Shown here: piece by piece, positions 24,464-32,520 of the stretch | Position numbering within the stretch: position 1 is the stretch's first letter | Layout of the letters: each line of letters starts with the position of its first letter | DNA from: Oscillospiraceae bacterium | GTDB lineage: Bacteria > Bacillota > Clostridia > Oscillospirales > Oscillospiraceae | Length of the DNA stretch: 64,000 nucleotides | Assembly: GCA_015067495.1 (NCBI GenBank) | Contig: SVMI01000007.1 | Coordinates: 1 to 64,000, forward strand | Direction of reading: 5' to 3' | Translations under genes and position numbers: made by a program | The notes under the pieces: model-generated | Databases searched by the model: none | Seen by the model: only the letters and a program-made list of their open reading frames with translations | Told to the model about the DNA's origin: nothing

Positions 24464-25839
24464 TGCTGATCCTCCAGTTTAAGGGCTTGTGTGTGGGCAG
24501 CCATTCTTCTGCGGTATACGATCAGGCACACCACAAACTGCGCCAAGAAGGTAACGATCCATGAGATCGGATAAGAAACGTACAGACTTTCGGGGGTGTG
24601 ATAGGCAGGGATCTGAAAAACGGTGTAGATCCATGCAACACGCAATCCGCAGGCACCCAGAATGGAAATGACCATCGGAGCAACCGATGCGCCCATGCCG
24701 CGCAGCACGCCGGTGGTGACATTCATCATACCGCAGATAAAATACGGCACACAGAGATAGAGCATCCGTATGATTCCCCATGCGACGGATTCCGAGGAAT
24801 CCGGAATGTAGATCGACAGCAACTGGGGTGCCAGCAGATAGGCACCGCCACCGACCGCAAAGCCCACTACTGCCACGCAGACAAGACACATCCAAAGGAT
24901 CTTCTTAATTCTGGGATACTGACCCGCACCTGCGTTCTGCCCGGTAAAGTTGATCGCAGTTTGAGAAAAGGCATCCATGCTTACATAGACAAAGCCCTCA
25001 ATGTTCTGCGCCGCAGCGTTGCCGGACATTAAAACATCGCCGAAGGAATTGACCGAGGACTGGATGATGGTATTGGAAATGGAAAACAGCGACGACTGAA
25101 TACCCGCCGGCAGACCCTGACTGACGATCTTCGCCAGCTGTGGTCCGTAAAAGCGCATTTTGTGCAAACGCAGCTTGCAGGCATCGATCCGGCGCGTCAG
25201 TGCCAAGACCGTCAGTGCTGCGGAAATCGCCTGAGAAATCGTCGTTGCCAAAGCAACACCGGCAACGTCCATGTGGAATACCTTCACAAACAGCAGGTTC
25301 AGAAGCACGTTCACAACGCCGGAAATACTCAAAAACAGCAGCGGACTTTTTGTATCGCCCGCCGCACGCAGGATCGCGGCGCTGAAGTTATAGACCATGG
25401 TAAAAAGAATGCCGCCAAAATAGATCTTCATATAAACGGCGGACAGCGGCAAAACATTTTCCGGCGTACCCATCCATATCAAAAAGGTTTCGGAAAAGCA
25501 GACACCGACGACCGTCAGAACCCCGCCGCAGACCAGTGCTGTGGGGATCGCCGTGTGGACGATGCGGTGGGCAGTTTTGTCGTCACGGCTGCCAATGGCG
25601 TTTGCCATGGTCGCGCCTTCACCTACAGAGAAGCCCACAAAAAAATTCACCAGCAGGCTTGTCAGCGAGCCGGTAGCACCCACAGCAGCAACGGAAATAC
25701 TGCCGCAATGCTGACCCACAACGATCAGGTCTGCCGCGTTGAAAAGCAACTGCAGAATACTGGTCAAAATGATCGGGATCGTATAGGAAATGATGCTTGG
25801 CAGCAAGGGACCCTGCAGCATACTGTATTTGCGTTTCAT
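24460..25839 (-). CDS. MATE-family efflux transporter
   Basis: 459 residues with twelve membrane helices in two homologous halves. The MATE N-terminal pattern SYTIPIILTSILQLLFNAADLIVVG is clear, and the second half opens with QGLPAGIQSSLFSISN. It exports cationic drugs or metabolites in exchange for Na+ or H+. Several Met codons are available, and the ATG at 25839 has AAAGGGGGAG six bases upstream. A second MATE gene lies at 49846-51192. Confidence 0.92.
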   Translation of the reverse strand: MKRKYSMLQGPLLPSIISYTIPIILTSILQLLFNAADLIVVGQHCGSISVAAVGATGSLTSLLVNFFVGFSVGEGATMANAIGSRDDKTAHRIVHTAIPTALVCGGVLTVVGVCFSETFLIWMGTPENVLPLSAVYMKIYFGGILFTMVYNFSAAILRAAGDTKSPLLFLSISGVVNVLLNLLFVKVFHMDVAGVALATTISQAISAALTVLALTRRIDACKLRLHKMRFYGPQLAKIVSQGLPAGIQSSLFSISNTIIQSSVNSFGDVLMSGNAAAQNIEGFVYVSMDAFSQTAINFTGQNAGAGQYPRIKKILWMCLVCVAVVGFAVGGGAYLLAPQLLSIYIPDSSESVAWGIIRMLYLCVPYFICGMMNVTTGVLRGMGASVAPMVISILGACGLRVAWIYTVFQIPAYHTPESLYVSYPISWIVTFLAQFVVCLIVYRRRMAAHTQALKLEDQH

Positions 25840-25922
25840 CTGCATCTCCCCCTTTCGACGTGCATGATTATTATAGTCCATCTGCCGGAAAGTGCAAGCC
25901 TTTTCAGAAAAATTTACAAAAT

Positions 25923-25948
25923 AATCCCCGACATTTCTGCCGGGGATT
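25923..25948 (-). terminator. Terminator of the SIS-DeoR operon
   Basis: AATCCCCG / CGGGGATT with a ten-base loop. In the minus direction it continues into ATTTTGT, which is T-rich. Confidence 0.6.
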
Positions 25949-25956
25949 TGCGCTTC

Positions 25957-26733
25957 TCAAAGCTGCGCCACGTGGACCTCTGAGCCACGCTCCCGGAGCT
26001 GCTCGATGACCACATCATCACAGCCGCTGTCGGTGATCAGAAGCTGATTTTTGTCCACACCGCAGATGTGGGAAAAGCCCACGCGACCGATCTTGCGATG
26101 GTCAGCAACGATGATCGTTTTCTGCGCCCGGGCGATCATGGTGCGGTCGATCATGGCTTCGTCGGCATGGTAGGTCGTAATGCCATGCTCCGGGTGTACA
26201 CCGTCCACAGACAGAATGCTCCACTGAGGCTGATAACGCCCCAGCTGCTCCAGCGCATCGCCGCCGTAGGTGAAGCCGTAGTTGGCATTTAATTCGCCGC
26301 CCAGCAGGATCAAACGGATATCCGCCTGATGAGCAAGGTAATTCGCCACCATCAGGGAATTGGTGACAATATTCAGCTTTTTCCGAAGGCACAGCACCTC
26401 CGCCACCGCCATGGTGGTCATGCCGGAGTTGATGAACAGCGTATCGCCGTTGTGGATATAGGACAGCACTGCCTCCGCGATGACGCGCTTGCTCTGCTGT
26501 GCCGGAACGACGCTGCCGTTCCACCCCTCCGCCACCTGTGTTTTGCGGATAGCACCGCCCTGAATGCGCTCCAGCTGTCCTTCGGAAGCCAGCATATCAA
26601 GATCGTTGCGGATCGTCGCCGGCGTAGCACCCAGCTTTTCACTCAGCTGGGATACAAGCACCATACCTTCCCGGTTCAGCTGCTCCATGATGGTCTGCCG
26701 GCGGATATCGATTTTCAGTTTTCCGGTTGCCAT
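25957..26733 (-). CDS. DeoR-family sugar-operon regulator
   Basis: 258 residues. An N-terminal winged HTH (about 15-65; VSQLSEKLGATPATIRNDLDML) is followed by the DeoR sensor domain with the sugar-phosphate-binding patterns LFINSGMTTMAVAE and ILLGGELNANYGFTYGG, where ligands usually are phosphorylated sugars. It is cotranscribed with the SIS gene and divergent from the ceramidase-like operon, whose start site carries a palindrome. It is the likely repressor of that operon, released by an intermediate of the pathway. Confidence 0.9.
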   Translation of the reverse strand: MATGKLKIDIRRQTIMEQLNREGMVLVSQLSEKLGATPATIRNDLDMLASEGQLERIQGGAIRKTQVAEGWNGSVVPAQQSKRVIAEAVLSYIHNGDTLFINSGMTTMAVAEVLCLRKKLNIVTNSLMVANYLAHQADIRLILLGGELNANYGFTYGGDALEQLGRYQPQWSILSVDGVHPEHGITTYHADEAMIDRTMIARAQKTIIVADHRKIGRVGFSHICGVDKNQLLITDSGCDDVVIEQLRERGSEVHVAQL

Positions 26734-26743
26734 CGTCTTACCC

Positions 26744-27346
26744 TCACATCGGTTTTTTGTTCAGACGCTCGCCCACTGCTCCGCCGGGATGGATCAGTGC
26801 AAACTGCTCCGCCTGATAGCCGGTTTCCTCAATGAGAGCCGCCTGCAGCGCATGGAAGATCATGCAAAGTGAGGTGGTTGAGGTCGTGCCTTGTGCGTTC
26901 CACTTGTCGGTTTCCCGGTTGACATGCTGCTTCAGCACCACATCCGCCGCCTGCGCCAAGGGAGATTCCAGATTTTCCGTCACGGTGATGATGGAGACAT
27001 TTTTCGCCTTGCAGATGTCAACGATGGGCAGCAGCTCCTTGGTCTTGCCGCCCCGGGACGCAAAGATCATCACATCCCCCGCCTGCAAAAAGCCGGTTGC
27101 GCCGTGGACTGCCTCGGCGGGGCTGACAAAGCGGGCGGGTCGCTCGATGCAGCACATCAGATGTGCCATATGCTGGCAGATGATGCCGGAGTGACCGCAG
27201 CCGCAGGTACCGATGCGGGGCGCGCTGGCGAGCAGCTCCACCGCCTTGGAGAAGGCATCCTCGCTAATAAAATCCTTCATCTGGCGGATGCATTCCTGCT
27301 CGATTTCGTAGGCGTCATAGATCGCCTGAAGACTTTCTTTTTTCAT
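26744..27346 (-). CDS. SIS-domain sugar-phosphate isomerase-like protein
   Basis: 200 residues, a single SIS domain of the KdsD/GutQ/PHI type without CBS domains. GTCGCGHSGIICQHMAH opens the fold, FASRGGKTKELLP is the phosphate-binding serine loop, and HPGGAVGERL closes it. It may isomerise, or only sense, a phosphosugar. It is the first gene of a two-gene operon with the DeoR regulator (10-base gap) and is divergent from the ceramidase-like operon, so it probably belongs to that pathway. Confidence 0.85.
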   Translation of the reverse strand: MKKESLQAIYDAYEIEQECIRQMKDFISEDAFSKAVELLASAPRIGTCGCGHSGIICQHMAHLMCCIERPARFVSPAEAVHGATGFLQAGDVMIFASRGGKTKELLPIVDICKAKNVSIITVTENLESPLAQAADVVLKQHVNRETDKWNAQGTTSTTSLCMIFHALQAALIEETGYQAEQFALIHPGGAVGERLNKKPM

Positions 27347-27486
27347 GATTGTTTCCTCCCGGGTTTTTTATTTATCATAACACAAATAATATTTTCTTTC
27401 AAGAAAATTTTGCAAGATCGGCATCAGCAAAATGACCATAATTGGGGTTCAAATTTGTCTAAAACGCAAAAAGTGCGCTGCCGGAA

Positions 27487-27515
27487 TTGACATCCAAGGC
27501 GGAATTTCTTATAAT
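27487..27515 (+). promoter_or_regulatory. Consensus sigma-A promoter of the ceramidase-like operon
   Basis: TTGACA, a 17-bp spacer, TATAAT: a full consensus match. Such a strong promoter implies tight repression. Confidence 0.85.
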
Positions 27516-27526
27516 ATAGTAAAATC

Positions 27527-27547
27527 TCACAAAGTGCGCCTTTGTGA
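27527..27547. promoter_or_regulatory. Operator palindrome at the operon start
   Basis: TCACAAAG and CTTTGTGA flank TGCGC. The site covers about +5 to +25 of the transcript. The AAAGTGCGC core occurs again near 27472 upstream of the -35, which would permit looping or cooperative binding. The divergent DeoR protein is the likely binder. Confidence 0.6.
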
Positions 27548-27564
27548 AAAAGGAGGAAATTCCA

Positions 27565-28929
27565 ATGAACAAATTACAGGTCGGTTTTGCCCGTGTAGAT
27601 GTGACCCCTTCTCTCGGCATTTCCATCGCCGGTTATTACAAAATCCGTAATATGGAAGGCGTTCTTGATCCGCTGGAGGTCAATGCTCTTGCCCTGCGGG
27701 TCGACGAGACCAAGGTCGTTCTTCTGTCTGTCGATGCCTGCGGCATCGGCACCAATGAGTGCGGCGTTCTGCGCCGGTTTGTTGCAGAAACAACCGGTTT
27801 GCCCTATGATGCCATTTTCATTCACTCCACCCACAGCCACACCTCGCCCCATGTCCGCTGCGATGTGGATGATCCCCACGTGATCGGCTGCAGTGTCGAG
27901 CTGCTGACGGAGTACTTCAATCTTCTCAAGTGCCGTCTGGCAGACGCAGCTACCTTTGCGTTGGCAGATCTGCAGCCTGCCAAGATGGGCTGGAAAGTGG
28001 GTTCTGCACCGAACGTCGCTTTTGTCCGCCGCTTCCGCATGGTCGACGGCAAGATCCGCACCAATCCCGGTGTGGGCAACCCGGACATTCTGCATCCCAT
28101 CGGCGATGTGGACGAGCGCGTCAACGTTCTGCGCTTCGACCGCGAAAAGGACACCGTCGTCCTCGTCAACTTCGGCAACCACCCCGACGTTGTGGGCGGC
28201 AACCTGATCTCCTGCGACTGGCCCGGCTTCCTGCGCCGCCGTGTTGAGAAGTCTCTTGACAATGTGAAGTGCCTCTTCTTCAATGGCGCTCAGGGCGACG
28301 TCAACCACGTTGACGTTAAGGCAACCGACGGCGACTTCAACGACATGTTCAACGACTTTGACGATGTAGCCCGCGGCTACGGTCACGCCCGCCACATTGG
28401 TAACGTTGTTGCCGGTGCTGTTCTGCAGGTTTTCGACAAGGTCAACTATGTGGATGTGGACTCCCTGCGTTACATCCAGACCATGGCAAAAATGCCCTCC
28501 AACATGCCCACCCCCGAGCAGCTGCCGTTGGCAATCGAGTACAACCGCCTGCATGAGGAAGGTCGCGATGACCTGATTCCCTTCGAGGCAATGGAGCTGA
28601 CCACCGTCGTCGCAGAAGCTGCCCGTATGGTCAAGCTGCAGAACGGTCCTGAGAGCTTTGACATGGGCATCGGTGCTTTGGCTTTGGGTAACATTGCCTT
28701 CGTCGCCATCCCCGGCGAACCCTTCACCGGCATTGGCCGCGGTCTGAAGCTGGCAGAGGGCTGGACTATGGTTCTGCCCATGTGCCTGACCAACGGCTCC
28801 GACGGCTACTTCCCCATGAAGGAAGCCTACGACGAGGGCGGCTACGAAGCCCGCTCCTCCCGCTTTAAGGCCGGCGTTGCTGAGAGAATCATTGCAGAGG
28901 GCTGCAAGCTGCTGGATCAGCTTCGCTGA
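27565..28929 (+). CDS. Neutral/alkaline ceramidase-like amidohydrolase, cytoplasmic
   Basis: 454 residues matching the N-terminal catalytic domain of neutral ceramidases. The sequence begins VGFARVDVTP. The zinc ligands are visible as H87-S-T-H-S-H92 and H206 in FGNHPDVVGG, and VAIPGEPFT carries the expected Glu. Known enzymes are about 640 residues and secreted; this one lacks both the signal peptide and the C-terminal domain. At the nucleophile position the family reads GDVS, whereas here GDV is followed by N247. An amidase on an N-acyl compound is plausible, but not classical ceramide hydrolysis. GGAGG precedes the ATG at 27565; first gene of the operon. Confidence 0.75.
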   Translation: MNKLQVGFARVDVTPSLGISIAGYYKIRNMEGVLDPLEVNALALRVDETKVVLLSVDACGIGTNECGVLRRFVAETTGLPYDAIFIHSTHSHTSPHVRCDVDDPHVIGCSVELLTEYFNLLKCRLADAATFALADLQPAKMGWKVGSAPNVAFVRRFRMVDGKIRTNPGVGNPDILHPIGDVDERVNVLRFDREKDTVVLVNFGNHPDVVGGNLISCDWPGFLRRRVEKSLDNVKCLFFNGAQGDVNHVDVKATDGDFNDMFNDFDDVARGYGHARHIGNVVAGAVLQVFDKVNYVDVDSLRYIQTMAKMPSNMPTPEQLPLAIEYNRLHEEGRDDLIPFEAMELTTVVAEAARMVKLQNGPESFDMGIGALALGNIAFVAIPGEPFTGIGRGLKLAEGWTMVLPMCLTNGSDGYFPMKEAYDEGGYEARSSRFKAGVAERIIAEGCKLLDQLR

Positions 28930-28953
28930 TTACTTAAGAAAAGAGGTCACATC

Positions 28954-29649
28954 ATGAGTACCAATATCAAAGCACCGTTCTTTGAGATCGGCCCCAAGTC
29001 CTACCTGTACGGTCAGGATGTCATTGATCTAGCGATCGCCGCTGACAAGGCATCCGAAAAGTACGATGTGGACATCATCTTCACCACTCCCATCGTTGAG
29101 ATCGCCCGTGTCAAAGCCGCTACCAAGCGCATTCACGTGTTCGCGCCTCACATGGATCCCATCGTCCCCGGTCGGGGTCTTGCCGACATCCTGCCCGAAT
29201 CTCTGGTGGCTGCCGGTGCTGAAGGCGTTATGCTGAACCACGTGGAAAAGCCCGTCACCTTTGACACCCTCGCCGCCACCATCAAGCGCGCCGAGGAAGT
29301 GGGTCTGACCACTATCGTCTGCGCCGACTCCATGGCAGATGCAAGCAAGATCGCCACCCTGCATCCCGACATCATCGTCGCTGAGCCTTCCGAGCTGATC
29401 GGCACCGGCGTCAGTGTCGGTCCCGAGTACGTGGAAGCCGCCACCAAGTGCGTCAAGGATGTGGACGCAAACATTCTCGTCCTCACCGCTGCAGGTATTT
29501 CCAACGGTCAGGATGTCTACAACACCATCATCGCAGGTGCTGATGCCACCGGCTCTTCCTCCGGCGTTGCAAAGGCTGCCGACCGCGCTGCCATGGTTGA
29601 CGAAATGATTGCCGCCGTCCGCAAGGCTTGGGACGAGCGCAACGCATAA
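28954..29649 (+). CDS. Triose-phosphate-isomerase-like TIM-barrel protein
   Basis: 231 residues, the short form resembling archaeal TIM. The catalytic set is kept: K15 in GPKSYLYG, H96 in LNHVEKP and E144 in AEPSELIGTG, and the phosphate loop is GSSSGVAKA. A housekeeping bacterial TIM is about 250 residues and sits with gap/pgk, while this one sits inside a sugar operon. It may instead isomerise a four- or five-carbon ketose phosphate, as TIM-like enzymes of tetritol pathways do. AAGAGGTC lies before the ATG. Confidence 0.8.
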   Translation: MSTNIKAPFFEIGPKSYLYGQDVIDLAIAADKASEKYDVDIIFTTPIVEIARVKAATKRIHVFAPHMDPIVPGRGLADILPESLVAAGAEGVMLNHVEKPVTFDTLAATIKRAEEVGLTTIVCADSMADASKIATLHPDIIVAEPSELIGTGVSVGPEYVEAATKCVKDVDANILVLTAAGISNGQDVYNTIIAGADATGSSSGVAKAADRAAMVDEMIAAVRKAWDERNA

Positions 29650-29681
29650 ACGAATCAATATTTTTTTGGAGGTAATCAAAA

Positions 29682-30302
29682 ATGGAATTTACAATGATTC
29701 AGAAAGAAATTCAGCTGCAGTCCCGCGGTTGGATCCCCACCTTCCACGACATCACCATTGATGTCCACAAGATCGTGGAGGAGTCCGGCATCCAGAACGG
29801 TACCGTCTCCATCGTTTCCCACCACACCACCTGCTCCGTTATGATTCAGGAATGCTCCCACGACTTCGATTCCTTCGATCTGGAGTATCTGCAGCACGAC
29901 CTGCTGGACATCATGCGCAAGATGATCCCCGACTTCGTCAACGAAGGCGACTACCGTCACCCCGGCCCCGTTCACGCACAGTACGGCCGTTATGTTGATG
30001 AGCCCGGCAACTTCACTTCTATGAACACCGACGGTCACCTGCGCTCTGTCTTCTTCGGCAGAAGCGAGACTCTGACCATCAAGGACGGCAAGCTGGATCT
30101 GGGCGAATTTGCTCATGTCTACTTCATCGACTGGGATCATGTCCGCGCCCGTCCCCGTCAGGTCAACCTGACTCTGTTCGGCACCAAGGAAGATGTGGGC
30201 GATCGCAAGTACAACGGCGGTCAGGTCGTCAACACCCTGCGCAAGTTCCCCGCTGAGGAGAAGGCTTATCTGGCGCAGTACGACGAGTGGAAGCAGAGAT
30301 AA
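29682..30302 (+). CDS. YjbQ-family (UPF0047) protein
   Basis: 206 residues, longer than the usual ~140-residue YjbQ. The family marks are SHHTTCSVMIQE, NTDGHLRSVFFGRSETLTI and a later acidic/His segment. YjbQ proteins bind metal or phosphate and have weak thiamine-phosphate-synthase activity; their true role is not settled. It has GGAGG nine bases before the ATG and lies between the TIM-like and NagA-like genes, so a step in the same sugar pathway is implied by position only. Confidence 0.8.
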   Translation: MEFTMIQKEIQLQSRGWIPTFHDITIDVHKIVEESGIQNGTVSIVSHHTTCSVMIQECSHDFDSFDLEYLQHDLLDIMRKMIPDFVNEGDYRHPGPVHAQYGRYVDEPGNFTSMNTDGHLRSVFFGRSETLTIKDGKLDLGEFAHVYFIDWDHVRARPRQVNLTLFGTKEDVGDRKYNGGQVVNTLRKFPAEEKAYLAQYDEWKQR

Positions 30303-30333
30303 TTCTCCTTGTCAGGAAAAGGGGGAAATCCTT

Positions 30334-31476
30334 TTGCAAGCACTTGTAAATGCTGAGCTGGTCATGCGTGACCATTTTATCCCCGAAGCGGTGCTGTTTG
30401 TGGAGAATGGTATCATCAAGGGCTTTGGTGAGATGCGCAACACCCCCATCCCGGAGGGCTGTGAGATCATCGATGTGCAGGGCGCTTACGTCGGCCCCGG
30501 TCTGATCGATACCCACAACCACGCCGGCGGAGGAAAATGGGTCTACGAAGATCCCGCCCATGCCGCACAGTTCAATCTCCGGCACGGCACCACCACCATG
30601 CTCCCGACCCTGTACTTCAACCAGAACCGTGAAAATCTGCTGGCGCAGATCGAGATCATGAAAAACGCCATACAGACCCCCGAATGTGCAAACTTCGTCG
30701 GTCTTTACATGGAAGCACCTTACTTAAACCCCAAGTTCGGTGCAGACCGGGAGAATAATCCGTGGAAAGCACCCATCAACAAGGCAGACTATCAGGCACT
30801 TATCGATGCCGTCGGCACCTGCGCTTACGCATGGTGCGTTGCCCCCGAGCGGGAGGGCATTGAGGAATTTGTCAAAGACTGCAAGGCAGCCAATCCCAAG
30901 GTCATCTTCACCGTTGCCCACTCGGAAGCGTCCCCTCAGCAGATCGAAGCACTGATGCCCTACGGTCTGAAGGTGGGTACGCACCACACCAACGCCACCG
31001 GCGACCGTGTGTTCTACCCGGAGGTGCGGGGTGTCTGCGTGGACGAAACCGTCAACTACAACCGGGAGATCTACGCCGAGCTGATCTGTGACAGCCGCGG
31101 CATCCATGTCGACCCCTACATGCTCCGTCTTGTGCGCCGCATCAAGGGCGACGATCGGATCATGCTGGTGTCCGATTCCTGCGTCTTTGACGGACCGATC
31201 CCCGACGGCTATGACGGCGTGACTGACATCAACTTCGACTTTGAAGGCGAGATCGCCGGCTCGAAGCTGACGCTGGATGTTGCCTGCCGCAACATGATGA
31301 AGCACACCGGCGCGTCCCTTGTGGATGTGTTCCGTTTCGCGTCCTACAACCCCGCCAAGTGCTACGGCATGACCGATCGCGGCGAGATCGCCGTCGGCAA
31401 GCGTGCTGACCTGATCGTCGTGGATCACAAAATGAACATTCAAAAAGTATTTATAAAAGGAGAACTCGTAAAATGA
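30334..31476 (+). CDS. NagA-like N-acetylglucosamine-6-phosphate deacetylase family protein
   Basis: 380 residues from a TTG start at 30334 behind AAAAGGGGG; in-frame codons further upstream lie inside the YjbQ gene. The amidohydrolase barrel carries GLIDTHNHAGGG (metal HxH), EAPYLNP (metal Glu region), VAHSEAS, THHTNAT and the catalytic Asp in VSDSCVF. NagA normally reads EGPF and THLFNAM, so this is a divergent branch and the N-acyl sugar phosphate it deacetylates may differ from GlcNAc-6-P. Its TGA overlaps the next ATG (ATGA). Confidence 0.8.
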   Translation: MQALVNAELVMRDHFIPEAVLFVENGIIKGFGEMRNTPIPEGCEIIDVQGAYVGPGLIDTHNHAGGGKWVYEDPAHAAQFNLRHGTTTMLPTLYFNQNRENLLAQIEIMKNAIQTPECANFVGLYMEAPYLNPKFGADRENNPWKAPINKADYQALIDAVGTCAYAWCVAPEREGIEEFVKDCKAANPKVIFTVAHSEASPQQIEALMPYGLKVGTHHTNATGDRVFYPEVRGVCVDETVNYNREIYAELICDSRGIHVDPYMLRLVRRIKGDDRIMLVSDSCVFDGPIPDGYDGVTDINFDFEGEIAGSKLTLDVACRNMMKHTGASLVDVFRFASYNPAKCYGMTDRGEIAVGKRADLIVVDHKMNIQKVFIKGELVK

Positions 31477-32444
31477 AAGACTTTATCGTCGATCCCGCAA
31501 CCAAGTTTGACTTCCAGCCTGCTGAGTTTGTCCCCTTCAAGGACAAGGCCGTTCTGGAGCGCGTGCGCAACATGAGCGGCAAGGAGCTGGAGCAGCGCGA
31601 GGAGTGGTGGCATCCTGAATTTCAGGTCAAGGTTATGATGAACCCCCATCCCGTTCTGATTGCCACTCTGTTTGAGCGTCTGAGAGCTGCTTCCGAGGCC
31701 GGCAAGACCTTCACCATGATTCTCGGCAACCCCGAGCCCGACACCTACATCCCTCTGGCACAGCTGATCAACTACTTCCAGATCGACTGCTCCAAGGTTC
31801 ATCTGTTCGCAGAGGACGAGTGGGCTGATCAGGACGGCAACATTGCCCCCATTACCTACGAGGCAGGCTTTGCCCACTCCATGATCAAGTATCTGCAGCA
31901 GCAGATCGACCCCAAGCTGCGTATGCCCATGGAGAATGTCCACTTCCCCACCAACGAGAACATCAAGGATTACTCCAAGATCATCAACGACATCTCCGAG
32001 GGCGGTGCTGACATCGCTTCCACCTCTCCCGGTTGGGCGGGTCACATGGCATTTGTCGATCCCATCCCCGAGTTCATCGGCTCCGGCGACATTGAAGAGT
32101 GGCTGAACCAGCCCGCTCAGATCGTCAAGCTGCACCCCATGACCATCATGCAGAACTCCCTGAACGGCACCTTCGGTCAGTCCGGCGACATCGCAAACGT
32201 TCCTCCCTGCGCCGCTACCATCGGACCTCTGGACGTGATGCGCGCCAAGGAGCGTATCGAGGTTCACGCACTGGCTACCTGCGGTACCTTCTCCTCCTGG
32301 CAGAGAATGATCTCCCGTCTCTGCACCCACGGTCCCATCACTCCCTACCTGCCCAGCACCATGCTGCAGACCAAGAAGACTCAGGTCTACATCAGCGACG
32401 AGCTGGCTGCTCCCTTCGCATGCTGGGAGAAGGTTGGTTACTAA
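31473..32444 (+). CDS. NagB/6-phosphogluconolactonase-like protein
   Basis: 323 residues. It resembles the NagB/RpiA/6PGL sugar-phosphate isomerase superfamily: TLFERLRAASEAGKTFTMILG, HLFAEDEWADQ (where NagB has the FxMDEY-type motif), AGHMAFVDP (NagB GxxGHIAFNEP) and the late ALATCGTFSSWQ. It lies directly after the NagA-like gene by a 4-base overlap, the natural NagA-NagB order, so it may deaminate or isomerise the deacetylated sugar phosphate. It is longer than classic NagB (~240-265). A related protein is encoded at 47851. Confidence 0.75.
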   Translation: MKDFIVDPATKFDFQPAEFVPFKDKAVLERVRNMSGKELEQREEWWHPEFQVKVMMNPHPVLIATLFERLRAASEAGKTFTMILGNPEPDTYIPLAQLINYFQIDCSKVHLFAEDEWADQDGNIAPITYEAGFAHSMIKYLQQQIDPKLRMPMENVHFPTNENIKDYSKIINDISEGGADIASTSPGWAGHMAFVDPIPEFIGSGDIEEWLNQPAQIVKLHPMTIMQNSLNGTFGQSGDIANVPPCAATIGPLDVMRAKERIEVHALATCGTFSSWQRMISRLCTHGPITPYLPSTMLQTKKTQVYISDELAAPFACWEKVGY

Positions 32445-32460
32445 TCCCCCACAAGCTATA

Positions 32461-32487
32461 CCCCCAATCCCTCATGGGGATTGGGGG
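32461..32487. terminator. GC-rich hairpin inside the operon
   Basis: CCCCCAATCCC / GGGATTGGGGG, 11 bp, without a T run. It lies between the NagB-like and kinase genes, more likely an RNA-stability or partial-termination element than a full stop. Confidence 0.45.
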
Positions 32488-32520
32488 TTCACCCCATCTC
32501 GAAAACGGAGGACGCACAGA

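Noticed and set aside
30193..30333. Upstream extension of the NagA-like protein
   Set aside because: The extra codons lie within the YjbQ gene in another frame and have no similarity to NagA; the TTG at 30334 has a good ribosome site.
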